Positions 16,265 to 23,527 of a stretch of 64,000 nt of DNA are shown piece by piece (position 1 is the stretch's first letter; every line of letters starts with the position of its first letter). The notes beneath the pieces are model-generated. The model did not search any database and was not told the origin of the DNA. It was given only the letters and a program-made list of their open reading frames with translations. Made by a program: the position numbers and the translations under genes. Source of the stretch: Rhodoligotrophos defluvii (lineage in GTDB: Bacteria > Pseudomonadota > Alphaproteobacteria > Rhizobiales > Im1); NCBI RefSeq assembly GCF_005281615.1, contig NZ_SZZM01000003.1, forward strand, positions 1 through 64,000, in the 5' to 3' direction.

Positions 16265-16690
16265 TCAAGGGCTCCGGTCGGTCAGCGTGTAGAGATCGCC
16301 GTTCTCGTCGCGACGGATATCGTAGACCCCGGAATCAAGCCCCTCGGTGTCGTAGTCCTTGACCAGCACGCGCACCGCGCCGCCCTCCGCGATCACGCCC
16401 TGAACGACGCCGCCCTCCATGATCACGGTCACGGTGGGCGGTTCGCCCTCCTCGGTGAAGCGGCCGGGGATCGGCAACGCCGAGGCGAAGCCGGACCAGG
16501 GGTCGGCATCGGCGCCTTCGGCGACCGCGTCGATGAAGGTCGGGCCGCAATGGTCGAGCGCCTTCCAATGGGGATCGTCGTTGGCCCTCTCGATGGCCTG
16601 TTCAAGGGCGGCATCGAGGCTCTCCGCCTCCACTTCGACGGTGTTGGCGTGATAGGCGGCGTAGCCGCATTGCACGGTGTAGATGGTCAT
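16265..16690 (-). CDS. Hypothetical acidic protein coupled to DUF2958
   Basis: A 141-residue acidic protein. It opens with a beta/helix segment MTIYTVQCGYAAYHANTVEVEAESLDAALEQAIERAN, then a Pro/Gly-rich middle (DPWSGFASALPIPGRF) and beta strands VTVIMEGGVVQGVIAEGGAVRVLVKDYD. The first 40 residues look like a small alpha-beta unit found in several plasmid DUF proteins. The start ATG overlaps the stop of the DUF2958 gene as ATGA. No function is known. Confidence 0.78.
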   Translation of the reverse strand: MTIYTVQCGYAAYHANTVEVEAESLDAALEQAIERANDDPHWKALDHCGPTFIDAVAEGADADPWSGFASALPIPGRFTEEGEPPTVTVIMEGGVVQGVIAEGGAVRVLVKDYDTEGLDSGVYDIRRDENGDLYTLTDRSP

Positions 16691-17094
16691 GGCGTGTCTC
16701 CGTCGTTCGAGCGGTTGAGGGGATGGCCGAGGCGGAGCGCCGCGTCGTCGAGCAGCCGCGTCGCGGTGACGATCGAACCGACCACGCGGGCGGCCTCGGT
16801 ATAGACGCTCAAGGGGTATCGGGCCTCGAAATAGAGGTCGCGCTCGATGCCGAGGCCGAGCCGGCCCTTGACGCTTTCGAGCTCGCTCAGGCGCACGGGG
16901 CCGAGCTCGGGAAAGCCGAGCCCGAGATCGCAGAGCCCGAACAGGATGTCGGGCTCGTCCGGGTCCATCTGGATGATGAGCCAGGTGGCGGCGCCGCAGG
17001 GGTCGAAGAACTTGACCACCGGCCGGTGGTCCTCGTCGGGCCTGCGGCCATTCTCGAGCAGCCGGCGCTCGATCTCCTTGGTGATGAGCTTCAT
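16687..17094 (-). CDS. DUF2958 family protein
   Basis: A 135-residue protein with the DUF2958 signature: MKLITKEIERRLLENGRRPDEDHRPVVKFFDPCGAATWLI, then PDILFGLCDLGLGFPELGPVRLSELE and RDLYFEARYPLSVYTEAAR. The family is of unknown biochemistry and typical of mobile elements carrying ArdC and ParB. The start follows GGGAGTCTCCC and a GAGAGAGGCTT stem-loop leader at 17112-17151. It is the first gene of a two-gene operon. Confidence 0.9.
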   Translation of the reverse strand: MKLITKEIERRLLENGRRPDEDHRPVVKFFDPCGAATWLIIQMDPDEPDILFGLCDLGLGFPELGPVRLSELESVKGRLGLGIERDLYFEARYPLSVYTEAARVVGSIVTATRLLDDAALRLGHPLNRSNDGDTP

Positions 17095-17111
17095 GGGAGA
17101 CTCCCGTCAGC

Positions 17112-17151
17112 GACGGGCGGCGAAAGCCTCTCTCTCGCCTGGAAACCCGTC
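17112..17151 (-). ncRNA. Conserved stem-loop leader, copy 2 (upstream of DUF2958)
   Basis: GACGGG/CCCGTC outer stem and GGCGA/TCGCC inner stem close an 11-nt loop GAGAGAGGCTT, identical to copy 1 before ardC although the connecting bases differ. It lies 18 nt from the start codon on the minus strand. Confidence 0.6.
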
Positions 17152-17364
17152 GCCGACGGGGCGCGGCCCTCTTCCTTTGGGCAGCCCGCACAGATTCGGG
17201 CGGCGGGGGGCTCGCACGCAATCGCGGCAATTCCTGTCAGGAGTGCGCTGCGGTCTCGAACGGGCGGAATGTGTGCGGGACGGCCTCGGGGAGCTGATCT
17301 ATCCAGAGACGATTTCCGTTTCGCTCGGGAGGATTCACTCGGAAAGGGCACTGCATTTTCAGGC

Positions 17365-17617
17365 TCAAGCAGAGCGCGGATCCGACAGGTTCAGGGCGGC
17401 TCCGGCCAAGCTCATGACCATGGCCAAGAAATCCCAACCGCCCAGTCTGACGCCGTCAGCGAGCCACAGCCACAGCAGGGACGCAGAAAGGTGGAGGCGA
17501 TCAGGCTCGCCACCCCGGGCACGACAGGATGGACCTTCCCAAGCGCAGCCACGCCCAGAAGGCGAAGCATCCCGCGATCTCCGCGAGAGCGGCGGCGATA
17601 TAGACGGGGACACTCAA
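17365..17617 (-). pseudogene. YnfA/UPF0060 membrane protein, deleted and frameshifted
   Basis: Starting at TTG 17617, directly after the merR stop, the frame reads [26 protein letters not shown], the first helix region of the YnfA family. The frame then breaks; the second half appears in another frame as SLLWLWLADGVRLGGWDFLAMVMSLAGAALNL, the end of the family. About 20-25 residues of the centre are missing and there is at least one frameshift, so no four-helix protein can be made. YnfA genes often accompany metal operons. Confidence 0.65.
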
Positions 17618-18049
17618 TCATCCGGCCGTGCTGCGTCCGGAAGGGCCAGTTGCAAAGAGCACGTCCACGATCGGGCAATCCGGTGTACTTCCGCCTTCGC
17701 AGCGGGCGGCTGTCTCTGCGAGAGTCCGTTCCATGCGCCGGAGATCGGAAATCTTGCGGCGGATGTCCTTCAAGTGCGTGAGGGCGGCGCCTTTCACCTC
17801 GTCGCAGCTATAGCCGCCTTCGACCAGGTCGAGCAGGTTGCGAATTTCGTCGAGGGTGAATCCCAACTCGCGGCTGCGCCGGATGAAGGACAGCCGCTTG
17901 AGGTGATCGTCCGGATAGAGTCGGTGGCCGCCCTGGGTGCGTGGCGGTGGCGGCAAAAGCGCGATCTTCTCGTAATACCGGATCGTCTCGATTTTGACGC
18001 CGGTCCGTTGCGACAGCGCCCCGATGCTGAAATCCCGTTTTGCCGCCAA
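17618..18049 (-). CDS. merR: MerR mercury-responsive activator/repressor
   Basis: A 143-residue MerR protein. The N-terminal winged helix FSIGALSQRTGVKIETIRYYEKIALLPPPPRTQGGHRLYPDD is followed by a dimerisation helix and metal-binding cysteines (YSCDEVK near 81; CEGGSTPDC near 117-125). Spacing in the last loop is one residue shorter than in Tn501 MerR, as in other alphaproteobacterial MerR. It is divergent from merT and should bind the dyad at 18065-18080, unwinding the 19-bp-spaced promoter when Hg(II) binds. Confidence 0.92.
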   Translation of the reverse strand: MAAKRDFSIGALSQRTGVKIETIRYYEKIALLPPPPRTQGGHRLYPDDHLKRLSFIRRSRELGFTLDEIRNLLDLVEGGYSCDEVKGAALTHLKDIRRKISDLRRMERTLAETAARCEGGSTPDCPIVDVLFATGPSGRSTAG

Positions 18050-18058
18050 ATCTTCTCC

Positions 18059-18089
18059 TTGAATCTGTAGTTCCTACAGGTCCTAGCAT
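18059..18089 (+). promoter_or_regulatory. merT promoter with MerR operator
   Basis: TTGAAT (18059-18064) and TAGCAT (18084-18089) are separated by 19 nt, the long spacer characteristic of MerR-activated promoters. The spacer contains the dyad CTGTAG-ttc-CTACAG (18065-18079). The predicted start site lies about 7 nt after the -10 box, at the ATG at 18098, so merT may be translated from a leaderless mRNA. Confidence 0.75.
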
Positions 18090-18097
18090 GGATGATT

Positions 18098-18502
18098 ATG
18101 CGGGCTTGGGTCAACGGAACGGCTGGACTCGGCGCGGCGTTCATCAGCCTGGTCACGGGCTTGGGCGCGGTCGCCGCTTCGTCCTGCTGCGTCCTGCCAC
18201 TCGCGCTTTCTGTCGTCGGATTCGGCGGCGCATGGCTCAGCGGGGTGAGCGAGCTGGTTTTCTACCGGCCCTATTTCCTGATCGCGGCGGCCGTCACCCT
18301 CGCCATGGGCTGGGTCGTGGTCCTGCGGCGGCGGCCGATCGTCTGCACGGCAGACGACGCGTGCGCCCGGCCTCAGCGGAGTTGGCTGACCTTCGGCACG
18401 CTAGGCCTGTCTACGCTACTGGTCGGCGTAGCCGCGGCATGGAGCTGGATCGGGCCCGCCGTGATGGCCGCCCTACTCCGGTTGGCGGAGGGGACAGCTT
18501 GA
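18098..18502 (+). CDS. merT: MerT-type mercuric ion transporter
   Basis: A 134-residue inner-membrane protein with three or four hydrophobic segments. The first contains the vicinal pair Cys30-Cys31 (AASSCCVLPLAL), and a cytoplasmic loop holds Cys83 and Cys89 (VCTADDAC), the standard MerT relay that moves Hg(II) inward to the reductase. No merP is seen. The start at 18098 fits the predicted leaderless promoter; 18092 is an alternative ATG. The stop overlaps a TTG start for merF. Confidence 0.88.
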   Translation: MRAWVNGTAGLGAAFISLVTGLGAVAASSCCVLPLALSVVGFGGAWLSGVSELVFYRPYFLIAAAVTLAMGWVVVLRRRPIVCTADDACARPQRSWLTFGTLGLSTLLVGVAAAWSWIGPAVMAALLRLAEGTA

Positions 18503-18705
18503 ACGACCGGAACCTACTGCAGGTCGGAATCATCGGCACCGTCGTAGTGGCGCTGCGTTGCTTTACGCCGATTCTGGTGATCCTGCTCGGTGTCGTAGGA
18601 TTGTCGGCGCCCGGCGGGTGGCTGGATTACGTGCTGTTGCCCGCCCTCGCAATGTTCATCGGAAGCACGGCTTACGCGCTTTGGAGAAGGCAACGAACAA
18701 TATGA
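18499..18705 (+). CDS. merF: MerF-like mercury transporter with altered cysteine pair
   Basis: A 68-residue, two-helix membrane protein: IIGTVVVALRCFTPILVILLGVVGLSAPGGWLDYVLLPALAMFIG matches MerF throughout. The usual vicinal CC before FTP is Arg20-Cys21, and the C-terminal CC pair of MerF is absent (the protein ends RRQRTI). Both Hg(II)-binding pairs are therefore incomplete. The TTG start overlaps the merT stop, and its own stop overlaps the next ATG as ATGA, so expression looks maintained. It could be a degenerate copy or a transporter with changed specificity. Confidence 0.8.
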   Translation: MNDRNLLQVGIIGTVVVALRCFTPILVILLGVVGLSAPGGWLDYVLLPALAMFIGSTAYALWRRQRTI

Positions 18706-18932
18706 CGGAGCTGCAATCGACCATTGCCTGCCCGGCTTGCGGGCACCGGCAGACGGAAGTCATGCCGACGAACACCTGCCAGTTCTTCTATGACTGCAAG
18801 AGCTGCGGCGTGGTGCTGCGGCCGCATCGGGGCGATTGCTGCGTGTTCTGCTCGTTCGGCTCGGTCCCCTGCCCGCCGGTGCAGGCGGCTCGCCGGACGG
18901 GTGCTGAATCCGGAACTTGCTGCGCAACCTGA
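18702..18932 (+). CDS. GDCCVxC domain protein
   Basis: A 76-residue cysteine-rich protein. Two CxxC pairs (CPACG, CKSCG) are followed by the family motif GDCCVFCSFGSVPCPP and a C-terminal CC (GTCC). The family contains seleno- and cysteine-forms and is recurrently located in mercury operons; a Hg(II) chaperone or zinc/mercury-binding role is inferred from context, not shown. Its start overlaps the merF stop. Confidence 0.82.
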   Translation: MTELQSTIACPACGHRQTEVMPTNTCQFFYDCKSCGVVLRPHRGDCCVFCSFGSVPCPPVQAARRTGAESGTCCAT

Positions 18933-18946
18933 TCATTGGCGGTGTC

Positions 18947-20296
18947 GTGACTGAAAAGTTCGACCTCATCGTGATCGGGACGGGCACGGCGGCGCGGGTT
19001 GCGGCCATGCGCTGCCGTGCGGCTGGCTGGACCGTCGCCGTGATCGACTGCCGTCCGTTCGGCGGCACCTGCGCCCTGCGCGGCTGCGATCCGAAGAAGA
19101 TGCTCGTCGGCGGGGCCTCCGCCCTCGACCATGCCCGGCGCATGGAGGGTAAGGGCATTGTGTCGGATGGGCTACATATCGCCTGGCCGGGGCTGATCGC
19201 CTTCAAGCGCAGCTTCACCGATCCGGTGCCGCAGAGGCATGAGGAAGGCTATGCCGCAAAGGGCATTGTCACCTTCCACGGACAGGCACGGTTCACCGGC
19301 CGGAACAGCATCGCGGTCGAGGGGCAGACGCTCGAAGCCCGGCACATCCTGATCGCCACGGGGGCACGGCCGGTAACGCTCGGCCTTCCCGGCGAGGAGC
19401 ACCTGATCACGAATGAAGAGTTCCTTGCCCTCGAGGCGCTGCCGCAGCGGATCGTCATGGTCGGCGGCGGCTACATCGCCGCCGAGTTCTCGCATATCGC
19501 GGCGCGGGCTGGGGCGCAGGTCACGCTGCTGCAACGGGGCGAGCGCATGCTGACCCATTTCGAGCCGGAGCTGGTCGGCTGGCTCATGGAGAGGTTCCAG
19601 GTAATCGGGATCGACGTGCGGACCGGAACAACCGTCGAGGGTGTCGAGAAGACCGGGAGCGGATATCGAGTGAACGCCTCATCGGGCGGGCAGGTCGTTA
19701 CCGTCGAGACGGACTTGGTGGTTCATGCGGCGGGCCGCGTGCCCGCTATTGACAGCCTCGATCTGAAGGCCGCCATGGTGGCGGTGAAGGATGGCCGTTT
19801 GCAGCTCAACGAACACCTACAAAGCGTCTCAAACCCGGCTGTCTATGCGGCAGGAGATGCCGCCAACTCAGGCCCGCCACTCACGCCAGTATCGAGCCAT
19901 GATGCCAAGATCGTGGCCGCGAACCTGCTGGAAGGGAACCGGCACAAGCCCGACTATCGTGGTGTCCCAAGCGTCGCTTTCACGATTCCGCCCATTGCGG
20001 CCGTAGGCCTCAGTGAGGCGGAAGCGCGCCGGAAAGGCCTCAAATTCCGCGTGCAGACGCAGAAGGCTTCCGACTGGTTTACGGCTCGACAAGCGGCCGA
20101 GCCGGTCTATGTCTTCAAGACAATGGTCGAGGACGGGACCGAGCGCATCCTTGGCGCGCATCTCGTCGGCCCGCACGCCAATGAGGTCATCAATCTCTTC
20201 GCTCTGGCGATCCGCCATGGGCTGACGGCCGAGGCCCTGAAATCCACCATGTTCGCCTACCCGACCGGGGCCTCGGACATCGGCTATATGCTGTAA
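18947..20296 (+). CDS. MerA-related FAD/NAD(P) disulfide oxidoreductase
   Basis: A 449-residue flavoprotein. IGTGTAARVAAMRC is the FAD motif, Cys42-Ala-Leu-Arg-Gly-Cys47 the redox disulfide, MVGGGYIAAEFSHIAARAGAQVTLL the NAD(P) motif and VYAAGDAA the second FAD motif. It fills the mercuric-reductase slot, but the C-terminal vicinal cysteines of MerA are missing, and the usual HPT motif with the catalytic His reads YPTGASDIGYML. It is therefore an atypical reductase. I chose the GTG at 18947 (MTEKFDLIV); the upstream frame overlaps the previous gene. Confidence 0.82.
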   Translation: MTEKFDLIVIGTGTAARVAAMRCRAAGWTVAVIDCRPFGGTCALRGCDPKKMLVGGASALDHARRMEGKGIVSDGLHIAWPGLIAFKRSFTDPVPQRHEEGYAAKGIVTFHGQARFTGRNSIAVEGQTLEARHILIATGARPVTLGLPGEEHLITNEEFLALEALPQRIVMVGGGYIAAEFSHIAARAGAQVTLLQRGERMLTHFEPELVGWLMERFQVIGIDVRTGTTVEGVEKTGSGYRVNASSGGQVVTVETDLVVHAAGRVPAIDSLDLKAAMVAVKDGRLQLNEHLQSVSNPAVYAAGDAANSGPPLTPVSSHDAKIVAANLLEGNRHKPDYRGVPSVAFTIPPIAAVGLSEAEARRKGLKFRVQTQKASDWFTARQAAEPVYVFKTMVEDGTERILGAHLVGPHANEVINLFALAIRHGLTAEALKSTMFAYPTGASDIGYML

Positions 20297-20305
20297 AGGC
20301 GTCCT

Positions 20306-20325
20306 GTTGGGGGGCCGGCCCCAAC
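20306..20325 (+). terminator. Terminator hairpin of the mer operon
   Basis: A 20-nt perfect palindrome, GTTGGGG...CCCCAAC, 9 nt after the oxidoreductase stop. A second hairpin ATCAGGT-gcga-ACCTGAT lies at 20428-20445 in the otherwise featureless 263-nt gap and may terminate the convergent dmeF transcript. Confidence 0.6.
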
Positions 20326-20559
20326 CTTCGGTGCGCGGACGGCGCTCAAGCCCTAAGTCGACCCTCATCGGCAGCCGACCATCCGTCTTGAAAGTCTGGC
20401 AGCTGATATAGCCGCCCCTCCCCGGATATCAGGTGCGAACCTGATGATTTGCGGCCGCTCGTACGCGCCATCAGCGAATACTGTGCACTTGCCCGCAGCG
20501 CCGTTTGGGTCGTCGATTCGCCTGCTGATTGGCCGTGTTGCCCGGAGCGCGGCATCGGC

Positions 20560-21525
20560 TCATGCCGCTTGCCGCACGTGTTCGCAGCGGTGGGTTTCAA
20601 TGGTTACGTGCGAGAGCTGCGACAGCCCCTGGAGCTTCGCTTTGTAATAGCCGGGTGCTTGGGGACGATCGGATACGACCGATACGATCACCGCCATATG
20701 GCCGGGACCGATCCGCCACAGATGCAGATCGGAGACCCGATCCCCGCCCTGTTCGAGCGTATGACGGATCCGCTCCGACAAAGCGCTGTCCGGCACCGTG
20801 TCGAGCAGGACCGCCCCCGCGCCGCGTAGCAGGCCCCATGACCAACGGGCAATCACGACACCTCCCACAATGCCCATGAGCGGGTCCATCCACAGCCAGC
20901 CGTAAAATCGCCCGGCGAGAAGGCCGATAATCGCCAGAACAGAGGTCAGGGCGTCTGTGAGGACGTGGAAATAGGCCGAATGCAGGTTGTGATCCTGATG
21001 ACCATGCGCATGCCCGCGCCGGTGATCATCGTGCCAACCATGGTCATGGTGCTGACGATCGTGATGATCACCATCGCGGAGCAGCCAGGCGCTCGCCAGA
21101 TTGACGAGCAAGCCCAGAATGGCCACGGCGATGGCCTCGTTGAACTGGATCGGGATAGGAGCGGTCAGGCGGAGCACGGACTCGAAGCCGATCAGCAGGG
21201 CGATGACCGCCAGGATGACCGCGCTCGAATATCCGGCCAGCTCTCCGAGCTTGCCGGTTCCGAAGGTGAAGTGCGCGTCATGGGCATGGCGGCGGGCATA
21301 GAGATAGGCGACAGCCGCAATCGTCAGCGCCCCGGCATGGGTCGCCATGTGGAAGCCATCGGCGAGCAGCGCCATCGACCCGAACATGGCCCCGGCGATG
21401 ATCTCTCCCACCATCATCACGGCCGTCAGGGCAATGACAATCCAGGTCCGCCGCTCGTTACGGTCATGATCCACACCCAGGAAGACATGCTCGTGCCGCC
21501 AGGATTCGACGGAATCAGAGTGCAT
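20560..21525 (-). CDS. dmeF: DmeF-type CDF cobalt/nickel efflux transporter
   Basis: A 321-residue cation diffusion facilitator. It opens WRHEHVFLGVDHDRNERRTWIV, a DmeF hallmark, with transport-site residues in LLADGFHMATH and YFHVLTDALTSVLA. A His/Asp-rich cytosolic loop (about residues 155-180, HDHGWHDDHRRGHAHGHQDH) lies between helices IV and V and likely buffers metal. DmeF exports Co2+ and Ni2+. It is encoded immediately downstream of the CsoR/RcnR-family regulator on the same strand. Confidence 0.92.
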   Translation of the reverse strand: MHSDSVESWRHEHVFLGVDHDRNERRTWIVIALTAVMMVGEIIAGAMFGSMALLADGFHMATHAGALTIAAVAYLYARRHAHDAHFTFGTGKLGELAGYSSAVILAVIALLIGFESVLRLTAPIPIQFNEAIAVAILGLLVNLASAWLLRDGDHHDRQHHDHGWHDDHRRGHAHGHQDHNLHSAYFHVLTDALTSVLAIIGLLAGRFYGWLWMDPLMGIVGGVVIARWSWGLLRGAGAVLLDTVPDSALSERIRHTLEQGGDRVSDLHLWRIGPGHMAVIVSVVSDRPQAPGYYKAKLQGLSQLSHVTIETHRCEHVRQAA

Positions 21526-21538
21526 TCGATGACTCCGC

Positions 21539-21805
21539 TCAAAGGTATTTCGTGATCTCGCGAAACGCCGCGATCTTCTGCTGCACGTCAGGCGGCAGCG
21601 GTCCGGTGACCTCGCCCAGATGGTGGTCGATGTGGTCGAGAATCAGCATCTGCTTCGTCTTTTCAAGGGCCCTGATCACCGCCTGCATCTGCTGGGCGAT
21701 GGCTAGCCCGTCCCGTCCCTCCGCGACCATGCGGACGACGGATGCGAGGTGGCCTTCAGCGCGGCGAAGACGCTTGAGGATGTCCGGATTGTCTGCGTGA
21801 CTCAT
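21539..21805 (-). CDS. dmeR: RcnR/CsoR-family metal-sensing repressor (DmeR)
   Basis: An 88-residue, all-helical repressor. ILKRLRRAEGHLASVVRMV is the conserved first helix; HIDHHLGEV in the third helix is the signature of the DmeR subgroup. The central position that is Cys in RcnR/CsoR is Gln here (AQQMQAVI), so metal would be bound by His and N-terminal residues. It represses dmeRF until Co or Ni binds. The operator with a G/C tract lies just upstream. Confidence 0.88.
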   Translation of the reverse strand: MSHADNPDILKRLRRAEGHLASVVRMVAEGRDGLAIAQQMQAVIRALEKTKQMLILDHIDHHLGEVTGPLPPDVQQKIAAFREITKYL

Positions 21806-21815
21806 GGTCCGATCC

Positions 21816-21834
21816 TATCCCCCTGGAGAGGATA
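21816..21834 (-). promoter_or_regulatory. Putative DmeR operator
   Basis: TATCC N9 GGATA with a C/G-run core (TATCCCCCTGGAGAGGATA), 11 nt upstream of dmeR. RcnR/DmeR operators typically combine a G/C tract with flanking AT-containing inverted repeats, so this fits autoregulation of dmeRF. Confidence 0.6.
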
Positions 21835-22025
21835 CAGTCAAACGCGAGAAGTCGTGCGAGGGTATCCGTGTTTGCGACAGATCCTCTGGGCCTGGCGAGG
21901 TGCGTCGGAGAAACGCCCCCTCTTGACCGAGTTCGACGCCCGCGGGAGGGACGCGATGTCATTGGCCGACAAGGTCCCGCGCCACAGCGAAACACTAGAG
22001 CACTTCGCGACCGCATGGAATCGCT
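21835..22025. other. Spacer with possible interrupted gene left of the IS element
   Basis: One plus-strand frame (ending LADKVPRHSETLEHFATAWNR just inside the element) has protein-like composition and may be a fragment cut by the insertion. I cannot identify it. Confidence 0.25.
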
Positions 22026-23053
22026 GAAGGGGATTCCCATTTGGGCTGAGGTGTGATTCATCGTGAAGGCTGGTGAGGAGGCCAGCCTTCATGACCAGAC
22101 CTCTCTCCCTCGATCTCAGGCAGCGTGTCGTGGACGCGATCAACGCGGGCCAGAGTTGCCGTGCGGCAGCGGCCCGGTTCGGCATCGCCCCGTCGGCGGC
22201 GGTGAAGTGGCACCGGCTCTGGCGCGAGACAGGATCGGTGGCGCCGCGGGCGCAAGGCGGGGACCGGCGCTCCGAGCGGATCGAGGCGCTCGGTTCCGCG
22301 ATCTTCGCCATGGTCGAGGAGGCGGCGCACATCACGCTGGCCGAGATCTCCGAGCGCCTCGCGGTCGAGCACGGCGAGCGTTTCGCCCCCTCGACCGTGC
22401 ACCGCTTCTTCCGCCGCCACGGCTGGACGTTCAAAAAAAGTCGGCCCACGCCGCCGAACAGGAGCGCGCCGACGTCGCCGCCGCCCGCCAGGCCTGGTTC
22501 GAGGCGCAACCGGACCTGGACCCCGAACGGCTCGTCTTCATCGATGAGACCTGGCTGAACACGAAGATGACCAGGCTCCGCGGCCGGGCGCCGCGAGGCG
22601 AGCGCCTGCGATCCCCGATCCCGCACGGGCACTGGCGCACCACGACCTTTGTCGCCGGGTTGAGGCTGTCGGGGATCGACGCGCCGATGGTGATCGACGG
22701 AGCGATCAACGGCGACAGCTTCCTCGCCTATGTCCGGCAGGTTCTCGGGCCGACGCTCCGGCCGGGCGACGTAGTGATCATGGACAATCTCGGCAGCCAC
22801 AAGGGCGTCGCCGTGCGCGAGGCCATCGAGGCTGCCGGCGCGGAGCTCCGCTTCCTGCCGCCCTACAGCCCCGACTGCAATCCGATCGAGAACGCCTTCG
22901 CCGAGCTCAAGGCCCTCGTCCGCAAGGCCGCCGCCCGCACCCGCGACGCCCTCTGGAACGCCGTCGCCACCGCGCTCGATGCCTTCACACCCGACCAATG
23001 CCGGAACTTCTTCACCGCCGCAGGTTATGAACCCAAATGATGGGAATCTGCTC
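22026..23053 (+). mobile_element. IS630-family insertion sequence
   Basis: The element carries one transposase with an internal -1 frameshift. Its imperfect inverted ends are recognisable as GATTCCCATTTGGG (22031-22044) and the complement of GATTCCCATCATTTGGG (23032-23048). A TA dinucleotide flanks the right end (23054-23055), as expected for IS630 target choice; the left boundary is less certain because the outermost bases diverge. The right end abuts the stop codon of the neighbouring minus-strand gene. Confidence 0.75.
22091..23040 (+). CDS. IS630 family transposase (programmed -1 frameshift)
   Basis: The first frame encodes an N-terminal helix-turn-helix region ([38 protein letters not shown], then a second HTH up to [11 protein letters not shown]). 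At the run of seven A and a G at 22433-22440 the ribosome must slip to the -1 frame. That frame encodes the DDE catalytic domain: [17 protein letters not shown] and [13 protein letters not shown]630 relatives often use such A-rich slippery runs, so I treat this as one functional gene and not as a pseudogene. The stop codon lies in the right inverted repeat. Confidence 0.85.
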
Positions 23054-23442
23054 TAGGCGTCGATGACCGAGACGTTCAGCTGCGCGAGCATGTCGCGTAG
23101 GGTCTGCGCCTCTTCGTGAAACACCTCGTCGAGATAGCTGGGGTCGCTGTCGCTCTCGATACCCCACAGGCCGGGACTCTCGACGGTCTGGATCACGGCC
23201 ACTTCGCCGAGACCGATGAGGAAGCTGGCCCGAGCCTTGAGGCCGATGCAGTGCCACGCGCCCGCGCGGTAGGCCGCCAGCCGCTCGGCGTTCTGCGCGG
23301 CATATTCGGGACTGGCATCGGGTTCTAGGTACGACAGGTCCGGGTCCGGATCGTATTCCTCGATGCGCTTGATGTCGTGCGTGCGCACGGTCATGAGACG
23401 CTGGCCCGGCTCGCGGTCGAGCATGCGGTAGTTCGTTATCAT
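23053..23442 (-). CDS. Hypothetical element protein with IS-supplied stop codon
   Basis: A 129-residue protein (MITNYRMLDREPGQRLMTVRTHDIKRIEEYDPDPDLSYLEPD, then WHCIGLKARASFLIGLGEVAVIQTVESPGLWGIESDSD and a C-terminal amphipathic helix). The middle is beta-rich. No family is recognised; similar short proteins accompany ParB on integrative elements. The start is at ATG 23442. The last codon is followed by TAG, of which TA is the IS target and G is the first base of the IS, so the native C-terminus may have been different. Confidence 0.72.
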   Translation of the reverse strand: MITNYRMLDREPGQRLMTVRTHDIKRIEEYDPDPDLSYLEPDASPEYAAQNAERLAAYRAGAWHCIGLKARASFLIGLGEVAVIQTVESPGLWGIESDSDPSYLDEVFHEEAQTLRDMLAQLNVSVIDA

Positions 23443-23475
23443 GATGGATCTCCGGGATCGGAAACATGGAGGGAA

Positions 23476-23510
23476 CCGGCGGGCACGCCGCATATCGGCA
23501 TACCCGCCGG
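23476..23510 (-). terminator. Terminator hairpin of parB
   Basis: CCGGCGGG (23476-23483) pairs with CCCGCCGG (23503-23510), with an inner GCCG-catat-CGGC hairpin. It lies 18 nt past the parB stop on the minus strand. Confidence 0.65.
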
Positions 23511-23527
23511 TCGTCGTCGGCGGGCCC

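Noticed and set aside
20297-20559. A small gene between the mer oxidoreductase and dmeF
   Set aside because: Open frames here have no ribosome site or domain; two hairpins fit convergent terminators instead.
22091-23040. IS630 transposase as a pseudogene
   Set aside because: The only disruption is at an A7G run of the kind used for programmed -1 frameshifting, and both domains keep their catalytic residues.
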